Assembly: GCA_001803315.1 (NCBI GenBank)
Contig: MHBQ01000132.1
Coordinates: 78,650-110,865 of the forward strand
Direction: 5' to 3'
Source: Lentisphaerae bacterium RIFOXYC12_FULL_60_16
Lineage (GTDB): Bacteria; Verrucomicrobiota; Kiritimatiellia; UBA8416; YA12-FULL-60-10
DNA length: 32,216 nt
Positions 21,855-29,802 of the stretch are shown here, in pieces. A program made the position numbers and the translations under genes. The notes below the pieces were generated by a model, which made no database searches, was not told the DNA's origin, and saw only the letters and a program-made list of their open reading frames with translations. Numbering within the stretch: position 1 is the stretch's first letter; every line of letters begins with the position of its first letter.

Positions 21855-22943
21855 ATGGAAACACCCTGTCTGGTCATGGATGCCGATTTGATGGAAGCGA
21901 ACCTGCACACCCTGCAGGCGGCCGTCAACCGCGCCGGCAAAGCCTTGCGCCCCCATGCCAAGTCCCACCGGTGTTCCCGGATCGCCCACCGCCAGGTGCA
22001 GGTTGGAGCCGTCGGCATATGCGTGGCCAAGCTGCGGGAAGCGGAAGTTCTGGCCCTGTCCGGCATCACCGACATCCTGCTGACCGGCCCGGTAGCCGAC
22101 TCCACCCGTCTGCAACGGGTACCGGCCCTGCTGGAACGGGCCCCCCACCTTATGCTGGTACTGGATTCCCATGAAACCGCCAGGATCCTGCATCAATCCC
22201 TGGCTGCACATAACCGTTCCCTCGACATCCTGATCGATCTCGATGTCGGACTGCACCGCACGGGTATCCCCCCCTGCGATGCAGTCTCCTTCGCCCGGGC
22301 ACTCGCGGCATTCCCCACCCTGCGGCTTCGCGGTATCCAGGCTTATGCCGGACAGGTTCAGCACATCCGGGCATTCGAGGAACGGCGGACCGCCTCCCTC
22401 ACCTGCATGAAGGAGGCCGGACAAACGTTCGAGTCGCTGCGGCGGCAATATCCGGCGTGCACCATTTTCACCGGTGGCGGAACCGGCACGTTCGACATCG
22501 ACATCGAGATACCCGCACTGACCGACCTCCAGGCTGGCTCCTACGCCCTGATGGACGCCGATTACCGGACCGTTCAAAGCCGGGGATGCCTTACACCCAC
22601 CCACACCTTTACCCCCCCGCTCCGCCTGCTTACCACCGTCATCGGAACCCACCACCCGTCCCATGTTACCGTGGATGCCGGGCTTAAGACCATGTATCGG
22701 GATGGTGCTTCCCCGGTGCCTGCTGAACCTGAATGGTCACATCTGTCCTATGAATGGTTCGGCGACGAATATGGACGCCTGTTAACCCCGCCCGGAACCC
22801 GTCGCCCCCGCTGTGGCGACCGGATTTCCCTGTACGTCTCCCACTGCGATCCAACCGTCAACCTGTTCGACGCATTCAACATGATACGGGCCGGCAGTCC
22901 CGCAGAAACCTGGCCGATCGATCTGCGAGGATGTTCCCAATGA
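21855..22943 (+). CDS. Metal-dependent fold-type III PLP enzyme, D-threonine aldolase-like
   Basis: 362 residues. The N-terminus (METPCLVMDADLMEANLHTL) and LRPHAKSHRC mark the alanine-racemase-type barrel of D-threonine aldolase/D-serine dehydratase proteins; Lys36 should bind PLP. A GTFDID-type phosphate-binding segment (IFTGGGTGTFDIDIEIP) follows at about 210-225. The C-terminal metal site reads SHCDPTVNL (His330, Asp332), i.e. His-x-Asp. Eukaryotic D-serine dehydratase has His-x-Cys here, while bacterial D-threonine aldolase and 3-hydroxyaspartate aldolase have His-x-Asp, so an aldolase is favoured. Such enzymes split D-beta-hydroxy amino acids to glycine and an aldehyde. The ATG at 21855 fits family starts but has only a weak GGGGC site; a TTG at 21798 would add 19 unlikely residues. 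Overlaps the next gene by four bases. Confidence 0.88.
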   Translation: METPCLVMDADLMEANLHTLQAAVNRAGKALRPHAKSHRCSRIAHRQVQVGAVGICVAKLREAEVLALSGITDILLTGPVADSTRLQRVPALLERAPHLMLVLDSHETARILHQSLAAHNRSLDILIDLDVGLHRTGIPPCDAVSFARALAAFPTLRLRGIQAYAGQVQHIRAFEERRTASLTCMKEAGQTFESLRRQYPACTIFTGGGTGTFDIDIEIPALTDLQAGSYALMDADYRTVQSRGCLTPTHTFTPPLRLLTTVIGTHHPSHVTVDAGLKTMYRDGASPVPAEPEWSHLSYEWFGDEYGRLLTPPGTRRPRCGDRISLYVSHCDPTVNLFDAFNMIRAGSPAETWPIDLRGCSQ

Positions 22944-23419
22944 TACGTCCATGCACACCCCTGACCCTCCTGCTGATGTTGCTCTGCCTGCCGGTCCGGT
23001 CGGCCGAACCCGACATGGAACTGCTCCGCTATTGCCGGGACGAATCAATTCCCTTCGAATTGTTCACCTGCTATTCACGGTTTGTAACCGCAATCGGCGG
23101 TGAACCGGCAGGCCAACTGGCCGGTTTTTGCGATACCAACAAGGTCACCATCACAACAGATCCACGGCCGGCCGGCAAGGAGACCACCGGCGACACGATC
23201 AATCTCCCGTTCATGAAAACCGGGTTCCGCAAGCACCTGATCGAAGTCCTGTCCCGGAACGAAACCGAATACCAGCTTCGAACAGCATCCAGCATCCTGG
23301 TTTTCAAGAAGCAGGACGCCCACACCTGGACCTTGATCCAATACCGGGATGAACCCATGGTTCCGGCGCCTGACATCCCGGGAACAACCGCCGCCCCGAC
23401 TCCCGCAAACGCCCCATGA
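22940..23419 (+). CDS. Secreted protein of unknown function
   Basis: 159 residues with a Sec signal peptide (MIRPCTPLTLLLMLLCLPVR, then SAEPD; cleavage probably after RSA). The mature part (YCRDESIPFELFTCYSRFVT, then TINLPFMKTGFRKHLIEVLS, YQLRTASSILVFKKQDAHTW) alternates strands and helices and ends in a Pro/Thr-rich tail (TAAPTPANAP). Three cysteines lie in the mature N-terminal half. No family is recognised. The start is fixed by the ATGA overlap with the aldolase-like gene at 22940; an open frame further upstream is a shadow of that gene. Its stop overlaps the glycosyltransferase start in the same way, so it is a co-translated member of this operon. Confidence 0.75.
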   Translation: MIRPCTPLTLLLMLLCLPVRSAEPDMELLRYCRDESIPFELFTCYSRFVTAIGGEPAGQLAGFCDTNKVTITTDPRPAGKETTGDTINLPFMKTGFRKHLIEVLSRNETEYQLRTASSILVFKKQDAHTWTLIQYRDEPMVPAPDIPGTTAAPTPANAP

Positions 23420-24405
23420 AAATCAGCGCTTTCTCATTTGTACGCAACGGTGTTTCCCTCTACTACCCGGTCGTGGAATCCATCCGGTCCGCACTTCCGC
23501 TGGTGGAGGAATTCGTTATCGCCGTCGGCCAGGGCTCCCCCGGCGATACAACCCGTGACCAGATTGCCGGAATCGGGGATCCACGTATCCGCATCATCGA
23601 CACGGTTTGGGATCCGGCCCATTTTCACCGCGGTGCGATCAATGCCTTTCAAACGGACATCGCCCTGCACGCCTGTACGGGTGACTGGCGGATCTACCTG
23701 CAGGCGGATGAAGTCCTGCACGAGCAGGATCTGCCGGTGATCCGCGATCGGATGCTGGAACTCCACGATGATCCGCGGGTGGAGGGGCTCTTGTTCCGCT
23801 ACCACCACTTCTGGGGCGATTATGATCATTGTTTCAGGAGCCACGCCTGGTACTCACGTGAGATCCGGGCGGTCCGGAATCGGCCCGACATCCACTCCTG
23901 GCACAGTGCCCAATCCTTCCGCGCCATCAGCCGGTATGAACATCCCTGGCAGACCGGCAACGCACGCAAGCTGGGGGTCGCGGATGTCGCCGCATCGATC
24001 TACCACTACGGATGGGTCCGTCCACCACGCCTGATGCAGAACAAGAACCGCGCCCTGCGTACCGTCCACGCCGGCACACAACAGGCCACCCGTGAGTACG
24101 ACCAGGCACCCGAAGGGTTCCAATTCGGCCCGCTGGACGATGTGCCCCGTTTTAACGGAACCCATCCGGCCGTGATGCAGGCCCGCATCGCAGCCATGGA
24201 CTGGCAGGACGAACTGGCATGCGCCACCCGACCCGCTCCGGGCGGTATCCGCCATCGACATCAAAGGCTCAAGTCACGGATACTCTCCTGGATCGAATGG
24301 ACGTTCTTCGACGGGGAACAGGTATTCGGATCCCGCAACTATCGCCGCATATGCCACCCGGGTCACGCGTCCCACACACCCGCACCAAAGGAATCCCGCC
24401 CTTGA
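23416..24405 (+). CDS. Glycosyltransferase family 2-like protein
   Basis: 329 residues. The N-terminus (MKISAFSFVRNGVSLYYPVV) begins a GT-A Rossmann-like fold. FVIAVGQGSPGDTTRDQIAG replaces the usual 'D.gS.D.T' nucleotide loop, and WRIYLQADEVLHE gives the metal-binding 'xDE' region of GT2 enzymes, about residue 95. The rest (LLFRYHHFWGDYDHCF, SIYHYGWVRPPRLMQNKNRA) is characteristic of a GT2 subfamily often annotated only as glycosyltransferase. No membrane segment is seen; it would act in the cytoplasm or at the membrane surface. Donor and acceptor are unknown. It overlaps both neighbours by four bases. A basic C-terminus (PGGIRHRHQRLKSRILSW) may bind membrane. Confidence 0.85.
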   Translation: MKISAFSFVRNGVSLYYPVVESIRSALPLVEEFVIAVGQGSPGDTTRDQIAGIGDPRIRIIDTVWDPAHFHRGAINAFQTDIALHACTGDWRIYLQADEVLHEQDLPVIRDRMLELHDDPRVEGLLFRYHHFWGDYDHCFRSHAWYSREIRAVRNRPDIHSWHSAQSFRAISRYEHPWQTGNARKLGVADVAASIYHYGWVRPPRLMQNKNRALRTVHAGTQQATREYDQAPEGFQFGPLDDVPRFNGTHPAVMQARIAAMDWQDELACATRPAPGGIRHRHQRLKSRILSWIEWTFFDGEQVFGSRNYRRICHPGHASHTPAPKESRP

Positions 24406-25418
24406 CACTGACCCCACGTGAGGCCGTCCAGACCGTCCTTCAGCACCGGGACGTTCGGCCGGTTCCCTATTGCATCAAGTTTACCGTCGAATCCTGGGAA
24501 CATATGCAGCAGGCGCTGGGTAAACGGGTCGATCCCGTGGAGGCCACGGGCAGCTATGTGGTGGCCGCCCACACCAACCACGGATGGGCCGAGGTCCGGC
24601 CCGGTTTCTTCCGGGACTGGTTCGGGGTGGTATGGAACCGGACGGTCGACCGGACACTCGGCGTAGTGACATCCCCGCTCCTCACCTCCCCCTCCCTGGC
24701 TGGATTCCGTTTTCCCGATCCGGAATCCGTGCCGATTGATCGTGAAATCCAGCACAACCTCGCCCGACATCCCGATCACTTCCAGATGGCGTCCATCGGG
24801 TTCGCACTCTTTGAACGGGCCTGGGCATTGACGGGCATGGAAGACCTGATGGTGTATTTCCTGACAGAACCGGATTTTGTCCATGACTTGTTGGAACGAA
24901 TCGCCGAATTCAACATCGGCATCATCCGCCGGGCGGCCGCCTGCGGGGTCGATGCCATTCATTTTGGCGATGACTGGGCCTCTCAAAACGGCCTCATGAT
25001 CAGCCCGGATCTCTGGCGGACATTCATCCTTCCGCCGTTTGCCCGCATGTGTGCTGCAGCACGGCAGGCAGGGCTCTTTGTCAGCCTGCACAGTTGCGGC
25101 AAAGTGGAATCCCTGTTCCCGGACCTGATCACCGCCGGCGTTCATGTATTCGACCCCTTCCAACCCGAAGTCATGGACATCTGGCAGTTGCGCGACCGCT
25201 ACCGGGGTGCGCTATCATTCTGGGGCGGACTCAGCCTGCAGCGCACCCTACCCTTCGGGACCCCGGACGATGTCGAGCGGGAGACCCGCAGCCTGTTGAC
25301 CGGTATGGCCCCCGGAGGCGGCTATATCGCTGCCCCGTCACATGCCATGACGGGCGATGTGCCAGTCCCCAACATACTCCGCCTGATCGATGTACTCCGG
25401 TCCCAGCCAACCACCTGA
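24402..25418 (+). CDS. URO-D-family protein, methyltransferase (MtaA/CmuA)-like
   Basis: 338 residues of the uroporphyrinogen decarboxylase fold. It starts LTLTPREAVQTVLQHRD from a TTG at 24402 that overlaps the upstream stop as TTGA, with AAAGGA nine bases before. The frame continues further upstream only as a shadow of the glycosyltransferase. The heme-enzyme hallmark (a 'W.MRQAGR' loop) is absent; instead it has VRPVPYCIKFTVESW. Later segments are AIHFGDDWASQNGLMISPDL, LFVSLHSCGKVESLFPDLIT, FDPFQPEVMDIW and GGYIAAPSHAMTGDVP. HSC (His-x-Cys) matches the start of the zinc site of corrinoid:CoM methyltransferases (MtaA-type), although the distal Cys is not obvious. It is therefore probably not a heme-pathway enzyme, and its substrate is unknown. 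Confidence 0.88.
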   Translation: MTLTPREAVQTVLQHRDVRPVPYCIKFTVESWEHMQQALGKRVDPVEATGSYVVAAHTNHGWAEVRPGFFRDWFGVVWNRTVDRTLGVVTSPLLTSPSLAGFRFPDPESVPIDREIQHNLARHPDHFQMASIGFALFERAWALTGMEDLMVYFLTEPDFVHDLLERIAEFNIGIIRRAAACGVDAIHFGDDWASQNGLMISPDLWRTFILPPFARMCAAARQAGLFVSLHSCGKVESLFPDLITAGVHVFDPFQPEVMDIWQLRDRYRGALSFWGGLSLQRTLPFGTPDDVERETRSLLTGMAPGGGYIAAPSHAMTGDVPVPNILRLIDVLRSQPTT

Positions 25419-25492
25419 CCCCACCGCCTTGGCTCCATACCCCTGTCGAATGGGCTTGATTCGAAGGCTTTTACCCCCTATCCATCAAGGCG

Positions 25493-26329
25493 ATGACCCA
25501 CTCCTGTCACAAACCATTCGTCATCTGGATCGTCACGACAGCCTGCCTGATGAATCCCGTATACACCGTCCCGCTGCTTGCCGAAAGCAGTCCGGAACCC
25601 GTCACCGTGTCGGAAAGGTTTGAACGCGCCAACCAGTCCATGCAACAGGCGGACGAGGCACGGGAACGCGAACAATGGTCGGCCGCGGCCGCAGGATATC
25701 ACCAGGCATTGTTCTACTTTGAACAACTCATCCATTTGAATCCCGACTGGCAGAACACCCTGGTGCGTTTCCGGTATTCCTACTGCAACAACCAGCTCCA
25801 GGCCATGCTCCAGAAATCCAACCAACCGGCACCCCTCCCGTCCCTCCCCGTCCCACCATCGCCGCCATCCGCTCAAGCACGCATCCGGCAGGCCGTCGAC
25901 CTGATCCGGTCCGGAGATTTTGCACGTGCCCGTCCAATCCTGGTTGAAGGGATACAGGCTGATCCGGATGCGTTCGAGGCACGCTTCCTGCTGGTCGCAA
26001 TCGACCTGCAGACCAACCGGCTGGACGATGCCCGCTTTCTGGCCGACGGCCTCCGATTCGATCACCCCCGTGACCCGGCCCTGCACCTCCTGCTGGCGGG
26101 CATGCACCTGGCCGAAGGCGACCTGGTCCAGTCGGAACGCCTGATCCGGGAGTCAATCCGTCTCAATCCACGGTTGCCAGCAGCCCAATTCAACCTTGCC
26201 CAACTCCTCCTCCTGCAAACCCCGCCCCAGATCAAGGATGCACGACAGGCATACCAACGTTCGCTGCGGCTGGGCGGAACCCCGCACACGCCGCTGGAGG
26301 AACGCCTGAAGGCAACCCCCGCACCATAA
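25493..26329 (+). CDS. Exported tetratricopeptide-repeat protein
   Basis: 278 residues. MTHSCHKPFVIWIVTTACLM, then NPVYTVPLLAES gives a signal peptide, although it is not strongly hydrophobic throughout. Residues about 40-95 (RFERANQSMQQADEAREREQ, WSAAAAGYHQALFYFEQLIH, LNPDW) are one TPR-like helix pair. After a Pro-rich linker (PLPSLPVPPSPPS), four TPR-like units follow (ARIRQAVDLIRSGDFARARP, ARFLLVAIDLQTNRLDDARF, ALHLLLAGMHLAEGDLVQSE, AAQFNLAQLLLLQTPPQIKD). TPR domains serve as protein-binding scaffolds. The gene lies 74 bases after the URO-D-like gene on the same strand, so it may belong to that transcript. Start site is an ATG with only AAGG upstream. Confidence 0.88.
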   Translation: MTHSCHKPFVIWIVTTACLMNPVYTVPLLAESSPEPVTVSERFERANQSMQQADEAREREQWSAAAAGYHQALFYFEQLIHLNPDWQNTLVRFRYSYCNNQLQAMLQKSNQPAPLPSLPVPPSPPSAQARIRQAVDLIRSGDFARARPILVEGIQADPDAFEARFLLVAIDLQTNRLDDARFLADGLRFDHPRDPALHLLLAGMHLAEGDLVQSERLIRESIRLNPRLPAAQFNLAQLLLLQTPPQIKDARQAYQRSLRLGGTPHTPLEERLKATPAP

Positions 26330-26413
26330 CGGCTTGCTGCGCTTTGGGCTTGTCTCCCCATGCACCGGCATGCATAGATGAGGTCCGACCATTCAAATTA
26401 TTGGAGGTTCATC

Positions 26414-26764
26414 ATGCCGCTCATGCGAATCGAATCAACGGTGACGCCGTCCCCCGCCCAAACCGATGCCATCCTCAAGGCATGCTCCAAGGCGTTATGC
26501 CAGATAACCGGAAAACCGGAACCCTACACCATGGTCACCTTCAGTCCGGCAACCGTCCTTTTCGCCGGACAGCCGGTTACCGGTGCCTTTGTTGATATTC
26601 GGGGCATCGGGGGATTCAACCCGGACATCAACCGGGCCATATCCCAGGCCATCTGCCGCCTCCTGGAGGAACACCTCCAGATCGCTCCGGATCATGTCTA
26701 CCTGAATTTCACGGATGTACCGGCTACCCAGTGGGGATGGAATGGAAAAACGTTCGGCACTTGA
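26414..26764 (+). CDS. MIF/4-oxalocrotonate tautomerase-superfamily protein
   Basis: 116 residues resembling vertebrate MIF. The start is MPLMRIESTVTPS, so Pro1 (after Met removal) is available as the catalytic base. Then QITGKPEPYTMVTF keeps the Lys of TGKP, GAFVDIRGIGGFNPDINRAI matches the SIGKIG strand and helix, and VYLNFTDVPATQWGWNGKTF matches '[20 protein letters not shown]' (Tyr and Asn of the active site kept). Bacterial members are tautomerases, often with phenylpyruvate or dopachrome activity, whose physiological substrates are mostly unknown. The ATG at 26414 has GGAGG six bases upstream; the in-frame start at 26378 would add 12 residues and abolish the Pro1. The last 23 bases overlap the M20 peptidase gene. 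Confidence 0.93.
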   Translation: MPLMRIESTVTPSPAQTDAILKACSKALCQITGKPEPYTMVTFSPATVLFAGQPVTGAFVDIRGIGGFNPDINRAISQAICRLLEEHLQIAPDHVYLNFTDVPATQWGWNGKTFGT

Positions 26765-28121
26765 CCAGGCCTTTGAACAACGTTGGAAAACCCTGCTCGG
26801 GGAATGGATCGAATTCCTAAAGTTTCCAAGCATCAGCGCACAGCCATCGTATGATTCCGAATGCAGCCGGTGCGCCGCCTGGCTGGTGCAATGGCTGAAG
26901 GGAAACGGTTTCCATGCCTGGCTGGAACCCACCCGCTCCAAACCCCTGGTCCGCGCCCATCGCGACGGGCTTCCCGGAGCCCCGCACGTCCTCTATTACG
27001 GCCATTATGATGTCCAACCCGTTGACCCCGTCGATGCCTGGACCACCCCGCCGTTCGATCCCGTCTACCGGAACGACCGGTTGTATGCCCGGGGCGCCGA
27101 GGATAACAAGGGGCAGATCTGGTTTACCCTCCAGGCGATGGCCACCCTGATCGCGATGGGCAATCCCATGCCCCCGATCGACATTCTCCTGGAAGGCGAG
27201 GAAGAATGCGGCAGTGCCGGCATCACCGAATGGCTGCAGGCCCACGCCGGCGACATACGGTCCGACATCCTCCTGGTCACCGACACCAATACGGTCCCCG
27301 ACGGCCGCCCCACCCTGGTGATGGGGCTACGCGGTATCATTCATGCCACGGCGGTGCTTCAGGGACCGGCCTATGACCTCCATTCCGGGGTTCATGGCGG
27401 TGTGGCGCCCAATCCCGCCACCGGACTGGCGCGTCTGCTCACCTCCCTTCACGATGCACAGGGCCGGATTGCCGTGGAGGGATTCCATGACGGCATCCTC
27501 CCCCTCTCGCCCGCTGAAAAAGCCGAAACGGCAAGGGCCCGATTCGATCCCGAGCAATACCGGCACGCAACCGGGGTCCCGCCCTGTGCCGGTGACCCGG
27601 ATCGAACCCCCATCGAACGCGCCGGATTCCTTCCCAGCATCGACATCAACGGCATCCATGCCGGTTATTCAGGCAGCGGAATCAAGACCATCATCCCGGC
27701 AACCGCCACGGTAAAACTGACCGCCCGCCTGGCGGCTGGACAGGATCCCGACCATTGCCTGGATTGCCTGTGCCGCCATTTGGAACGGCAGGTTCCGAAA
27801 GGCCTGACCCTGGCCATCACCGAACGGGGCATTGGCGGGAAAGGGTTCCGGCTCGCGCCCGACACCCCCCTGGTACAACAAACCCTCATGGTGCTGGAAA
27901 AGCTGCAGGAAGGCGAACCCGCCCGGTTATGGGAAGGCGCCTCCATCCCGGTGGTGTCCGCCCTGCAGAGTGCCTCCGGCGCGGACCCCGTTCTGGTCGG
28001 CTTTGGTGATGAAGCAGACCGCATCCATGCACCCGACGAATCATTTTCACGCGAACAGATGCGCCGGGGATTTGTTTTCGCAGGATTGTGGCTGGACGCC
28101 ATGACCAGGGGCGGTCAATAG
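26742..28121 (+). CDS. M20-family metallopeptidase
   Basis: 459 residues. M20 peptidases are zinc-dependent hydrolases with a catalytic domain and an inserted dimerisation domain. Visible motifs in order: LYYGHYDVQPVDPVDAWTTP (metal His and the Asp of the 'HxD' site), RLYARGAEDNKGQIW (metal Asp), LLEGEEECGSAGI (catalytic Glu and the metal Glu), VTDTNT (metal Asp), and the C-terminal GFGDEADRIHAPDESF (last metal His). The inserted region around GLRGIIHATAVLQGPAYDLH is the typical M20 lid domain. It is close to dipeptidase/carnosinase-like members; the substrate is not certain. No signal peptide is seen. The ATG at 26742 overlaps the tautomerase end by 23 bases; GGGGA lies just upstream. The stop overlaps the convergent subtilisin gene by seven bases. 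Confidence 0.93.
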   Translation: MEKRSALDQAFEQRWKTLLGEWIEFLKFPSISAQPSYDSECSRCAAWLVQWLKGNGFHAWLEPTRSKPLVRAHRDGLPGAPHVLYYGHYDVQPVDPVDAWTTPPFDPVYRNDRLYARGAEDNKGQIWFTLQAMATLIAMGNPMPPIDILLEGEEECGSAGITEWLQAHAGDIRSDILLVTDTNTVPDGRPTLVMGLRGIIHATAVLQGPAYDLHSGVHGGVAPNPATGLARLLTSLHDAQGRIAVEGFHDGILPLSPAEKAETARARFDPEQYRHATGVPPCAGDPDRTPIERAGFLPSIDINGIHAGYSGSGIKTIIPATATVKLTARLAAGQDPDHCLDCLCRHLERQVPKGLTLAITERGIGGKGFRLAPDTPLVQQTLMVLEKLQEGEPARLWEGASIPVVSALQSASGADPVLVGFGDEADRIHAPDESFSREQMRRGFVFAGLWLDAMTRGGQ

Positions 28122-29707
28122 GTCTTGATGCGAACGCGATAATAACGTGCTTCCGAATCCGACGGATGGACTCCCGTTTCCACGCCATCGTCACGCCACA
28201 TCACGCGCCCGGACGAATACGACAATCCGGTTGCCGTCATCCAACTGCCGGTCATCGACGCCGCCACGCCAATCGCGTACGGCCGGTTGGTGGTCGCGTT
28301 TGGAGGACTGGACCATGACACCACCACGTCTGCTCCATTGGTCGCATAATACCGGTCCACTTCGGTCAGGGTCAGGCGCAGGGAATTATAAATATTCAGC
28401 CGCCCCCATCCATAATAGGGGTCCCATCCCGGCACGTCACGGGAATCCGAAAACCCGGATTTCTGACCGCGATCGATGGCGCCCGCACACAACAGGTCCT
28501 TGACCTGGTAGTGGTTGAGATTCGGTCTGAGGGAACAGATCAGGGCGGCGGCGCCAGACACCTGGGGCGCGGACAACGAGGTCCCCCAATAGTTGGTCCA
28601 GACATTGTTCGTGGTGACCGTTGCAATATTGGTTCCCGGAGCGACCAGATCAAGCGCCGGTCCCCAGGCGCTGAATGCGCAGTTGCTCCCCAACTCGTCG
28701 GTGGCGCCCACGGTTATCGAGAGCGGCAGGATTCCCGGATAACTGATACCCCAGGCCGGCTGGTTATGGGCAATGGTCACAAATATGCACCCGGCGGCAA
28801 CGGCATTGCTGATCGCCGTGCCCAGCACGGTCTGGTTGGTTGTCTCCCACCCGCCGGCGGACAGGTTGATAACCTTGGCGCCATGCGCCACGGCCCAGTT
28901 GATCCCCTGGGCAAACCACGAGAAACTGCCGACGGTCTGCGTCACATCATTGGAATAGGGTTCCAACACCTTGACGGGCATAATCCGGCACTGCCAGTCA
29001 ATCCCGCACCCCCGGTTGGTGTTCATTCCGGTCGCCGCCAGGACGGATGCAACCGCGGTTCCATGACCGTGATCATCCGCGGGATTGGAATCATTGTTGG
29101 CAAAATCATATCCCGCCACCACGCGGCCGGCAAATTCCAGCAGATTGCTGTCGATGCCGGAATCCAGGACCGCCACGATCACGTTGCTGGACCCGGTGGT
29201 AATGTCCCAGGCCGGACGCGGGTTGACATGCGTGGTGATCATGGTTCCGTCCAAATGCCATTGGCCTGCCGCCTGGGGATCGTTGGGAATTGCCCCGCCC
29301 CACCCCAGGGCATCGGTTTCAGCATACTCAACCAACGGGGACTGCTGCGCCCATTCAACGGCGGATTCAGGGGTCCATCCGGGCGCCAGGTCCAGATACA
29401 GGAATGCTTCGAGATCTGGAAGGATATGGCCGGACCGGTTTTTCAACTGGACCGGTTTGCCGGATCGTAAGCGCCCCCAGGCGGAGGGGCGGAGTTTCAT
29501 GCCGGTGGGCAGGTTTAAAGCCCTGGTCAGGGCGACCATCGGGGCCTGGCGTGACCGCCGCATGACGTCACGCGTTGCATCGGGACGGAATTTGATCAGA
29601 ACATGTGAAGATACCCGGCGGCCGTGAGGCCGTTCTGTCCCACCCCGGGCGGTGCAGACCATGAGTATCAGTAAACCGGCAACGCAACTCTGCCACGCAC
29701 ATCGCAT
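28115..29707 (-). CDS. Subtilisin-like serine protease (S8), exported
   Basis: 530 residues. A signal peptide (MRCAWQSCVAGLLILMVC) is followed by a pro-region of about 110 residues (HVLIKFRPDATRDVMRRSRQ, SPLVEYAETDALGWG) like an I9-type propeptide. The S8 catalytic domain keeps its triad: Asp182 (VAVLDSGID), His215 (DDHGHGTAVA), Ser377 (WGTSLSAPQVSG), and the oxyanion Asn315 (FVTIAHNQPAWG). A C-terminal beta domain of about 90 residues (VDRYYATNGADVVVSWSSPP, to YYRVRIKTY) may mediate export or attachment. The start is uncertain. The ATG at 29707 starts the signal peptide but has no ribosome site. A GTG at 29722 lies upstream. A -10-like TATGAT (29719-29714) with TTGCGC 17 bases before suggests transcription starts close to the ATG at 29707, so the mRNA could be nearly leaderless. 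Confidence 0.92.
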   Translation of the reverse strand: MRCAWQSCVAGLLILMVCTARGGTERPHGRRVSSHVLIKFRPDATRDVMRRSRQAPMVALTRALNLPTGMKLRPSAWGRLRSGKPVQLKNRSGHILPDLEAFLYLDLAPGWTPESAVEWAQQSPLVEYAETDALGWGGAIPNDPQAAGQWHLDGTMITTHVNPRPAWDITTGSSNVIVAVLDSGIDSNLLEFAGRVVAGYDFANNDSNPADDHGHGTAVASVLAATGMNTNRGCGIDWQCRIMPVKVLEPYSNDVTQTVGSFSWFAQGINWAVAHGAKVINLSAGGWETTNQTVLGTAISNAVAAGCIFVTIAHNQPAWGISYPGILPLSITVGATDELGSNCAFSAWGPALDLVAPGTNIATVTTNNVWTNYWGTSLSAPQVSGAAALICSLRPNLNHYQVKDLLCAGAIDRGQKSGFSDSRDVPGWDPYYGWGRLNIYNSLRLTLTEVDRYYATNGADVVVSWSSPPNATTNRPYAIGVAASMTGSWMTATGLSYSSGRVMWRDDGVETGVHPSDSEARYYRVRIKTY

Positions 29708-29780
29708 ACCGGAATCATACACCGTTCAGAATTCCGGCGCAATCAAGCATGGAGTCCACCGGCACACCGGACCGGAGGTT

Positions 29781-29802
29781 CCCGGGGAGTTGTCAACCCG
29801 GG
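29781..29802. repeat. Inverted CCCGGG arms around the tsaD stop codon
   Basis: CCCGGG at 29781-29786 and 29797-29802 can pair with each other. The loop contains the tsaD stop (29793-29795) and the nested GTT/AAC. No T-run follows, so any termination would be weak. Confidence 0.35.

Noticed and set aside
22754-22939. Upstream extension of the secreted-protein frame
   Set aside because: It lies inside the PLP-enzyme gene in another frame; the ATG at 22940 with a signal peptide and ATGA overlap is the likely start.
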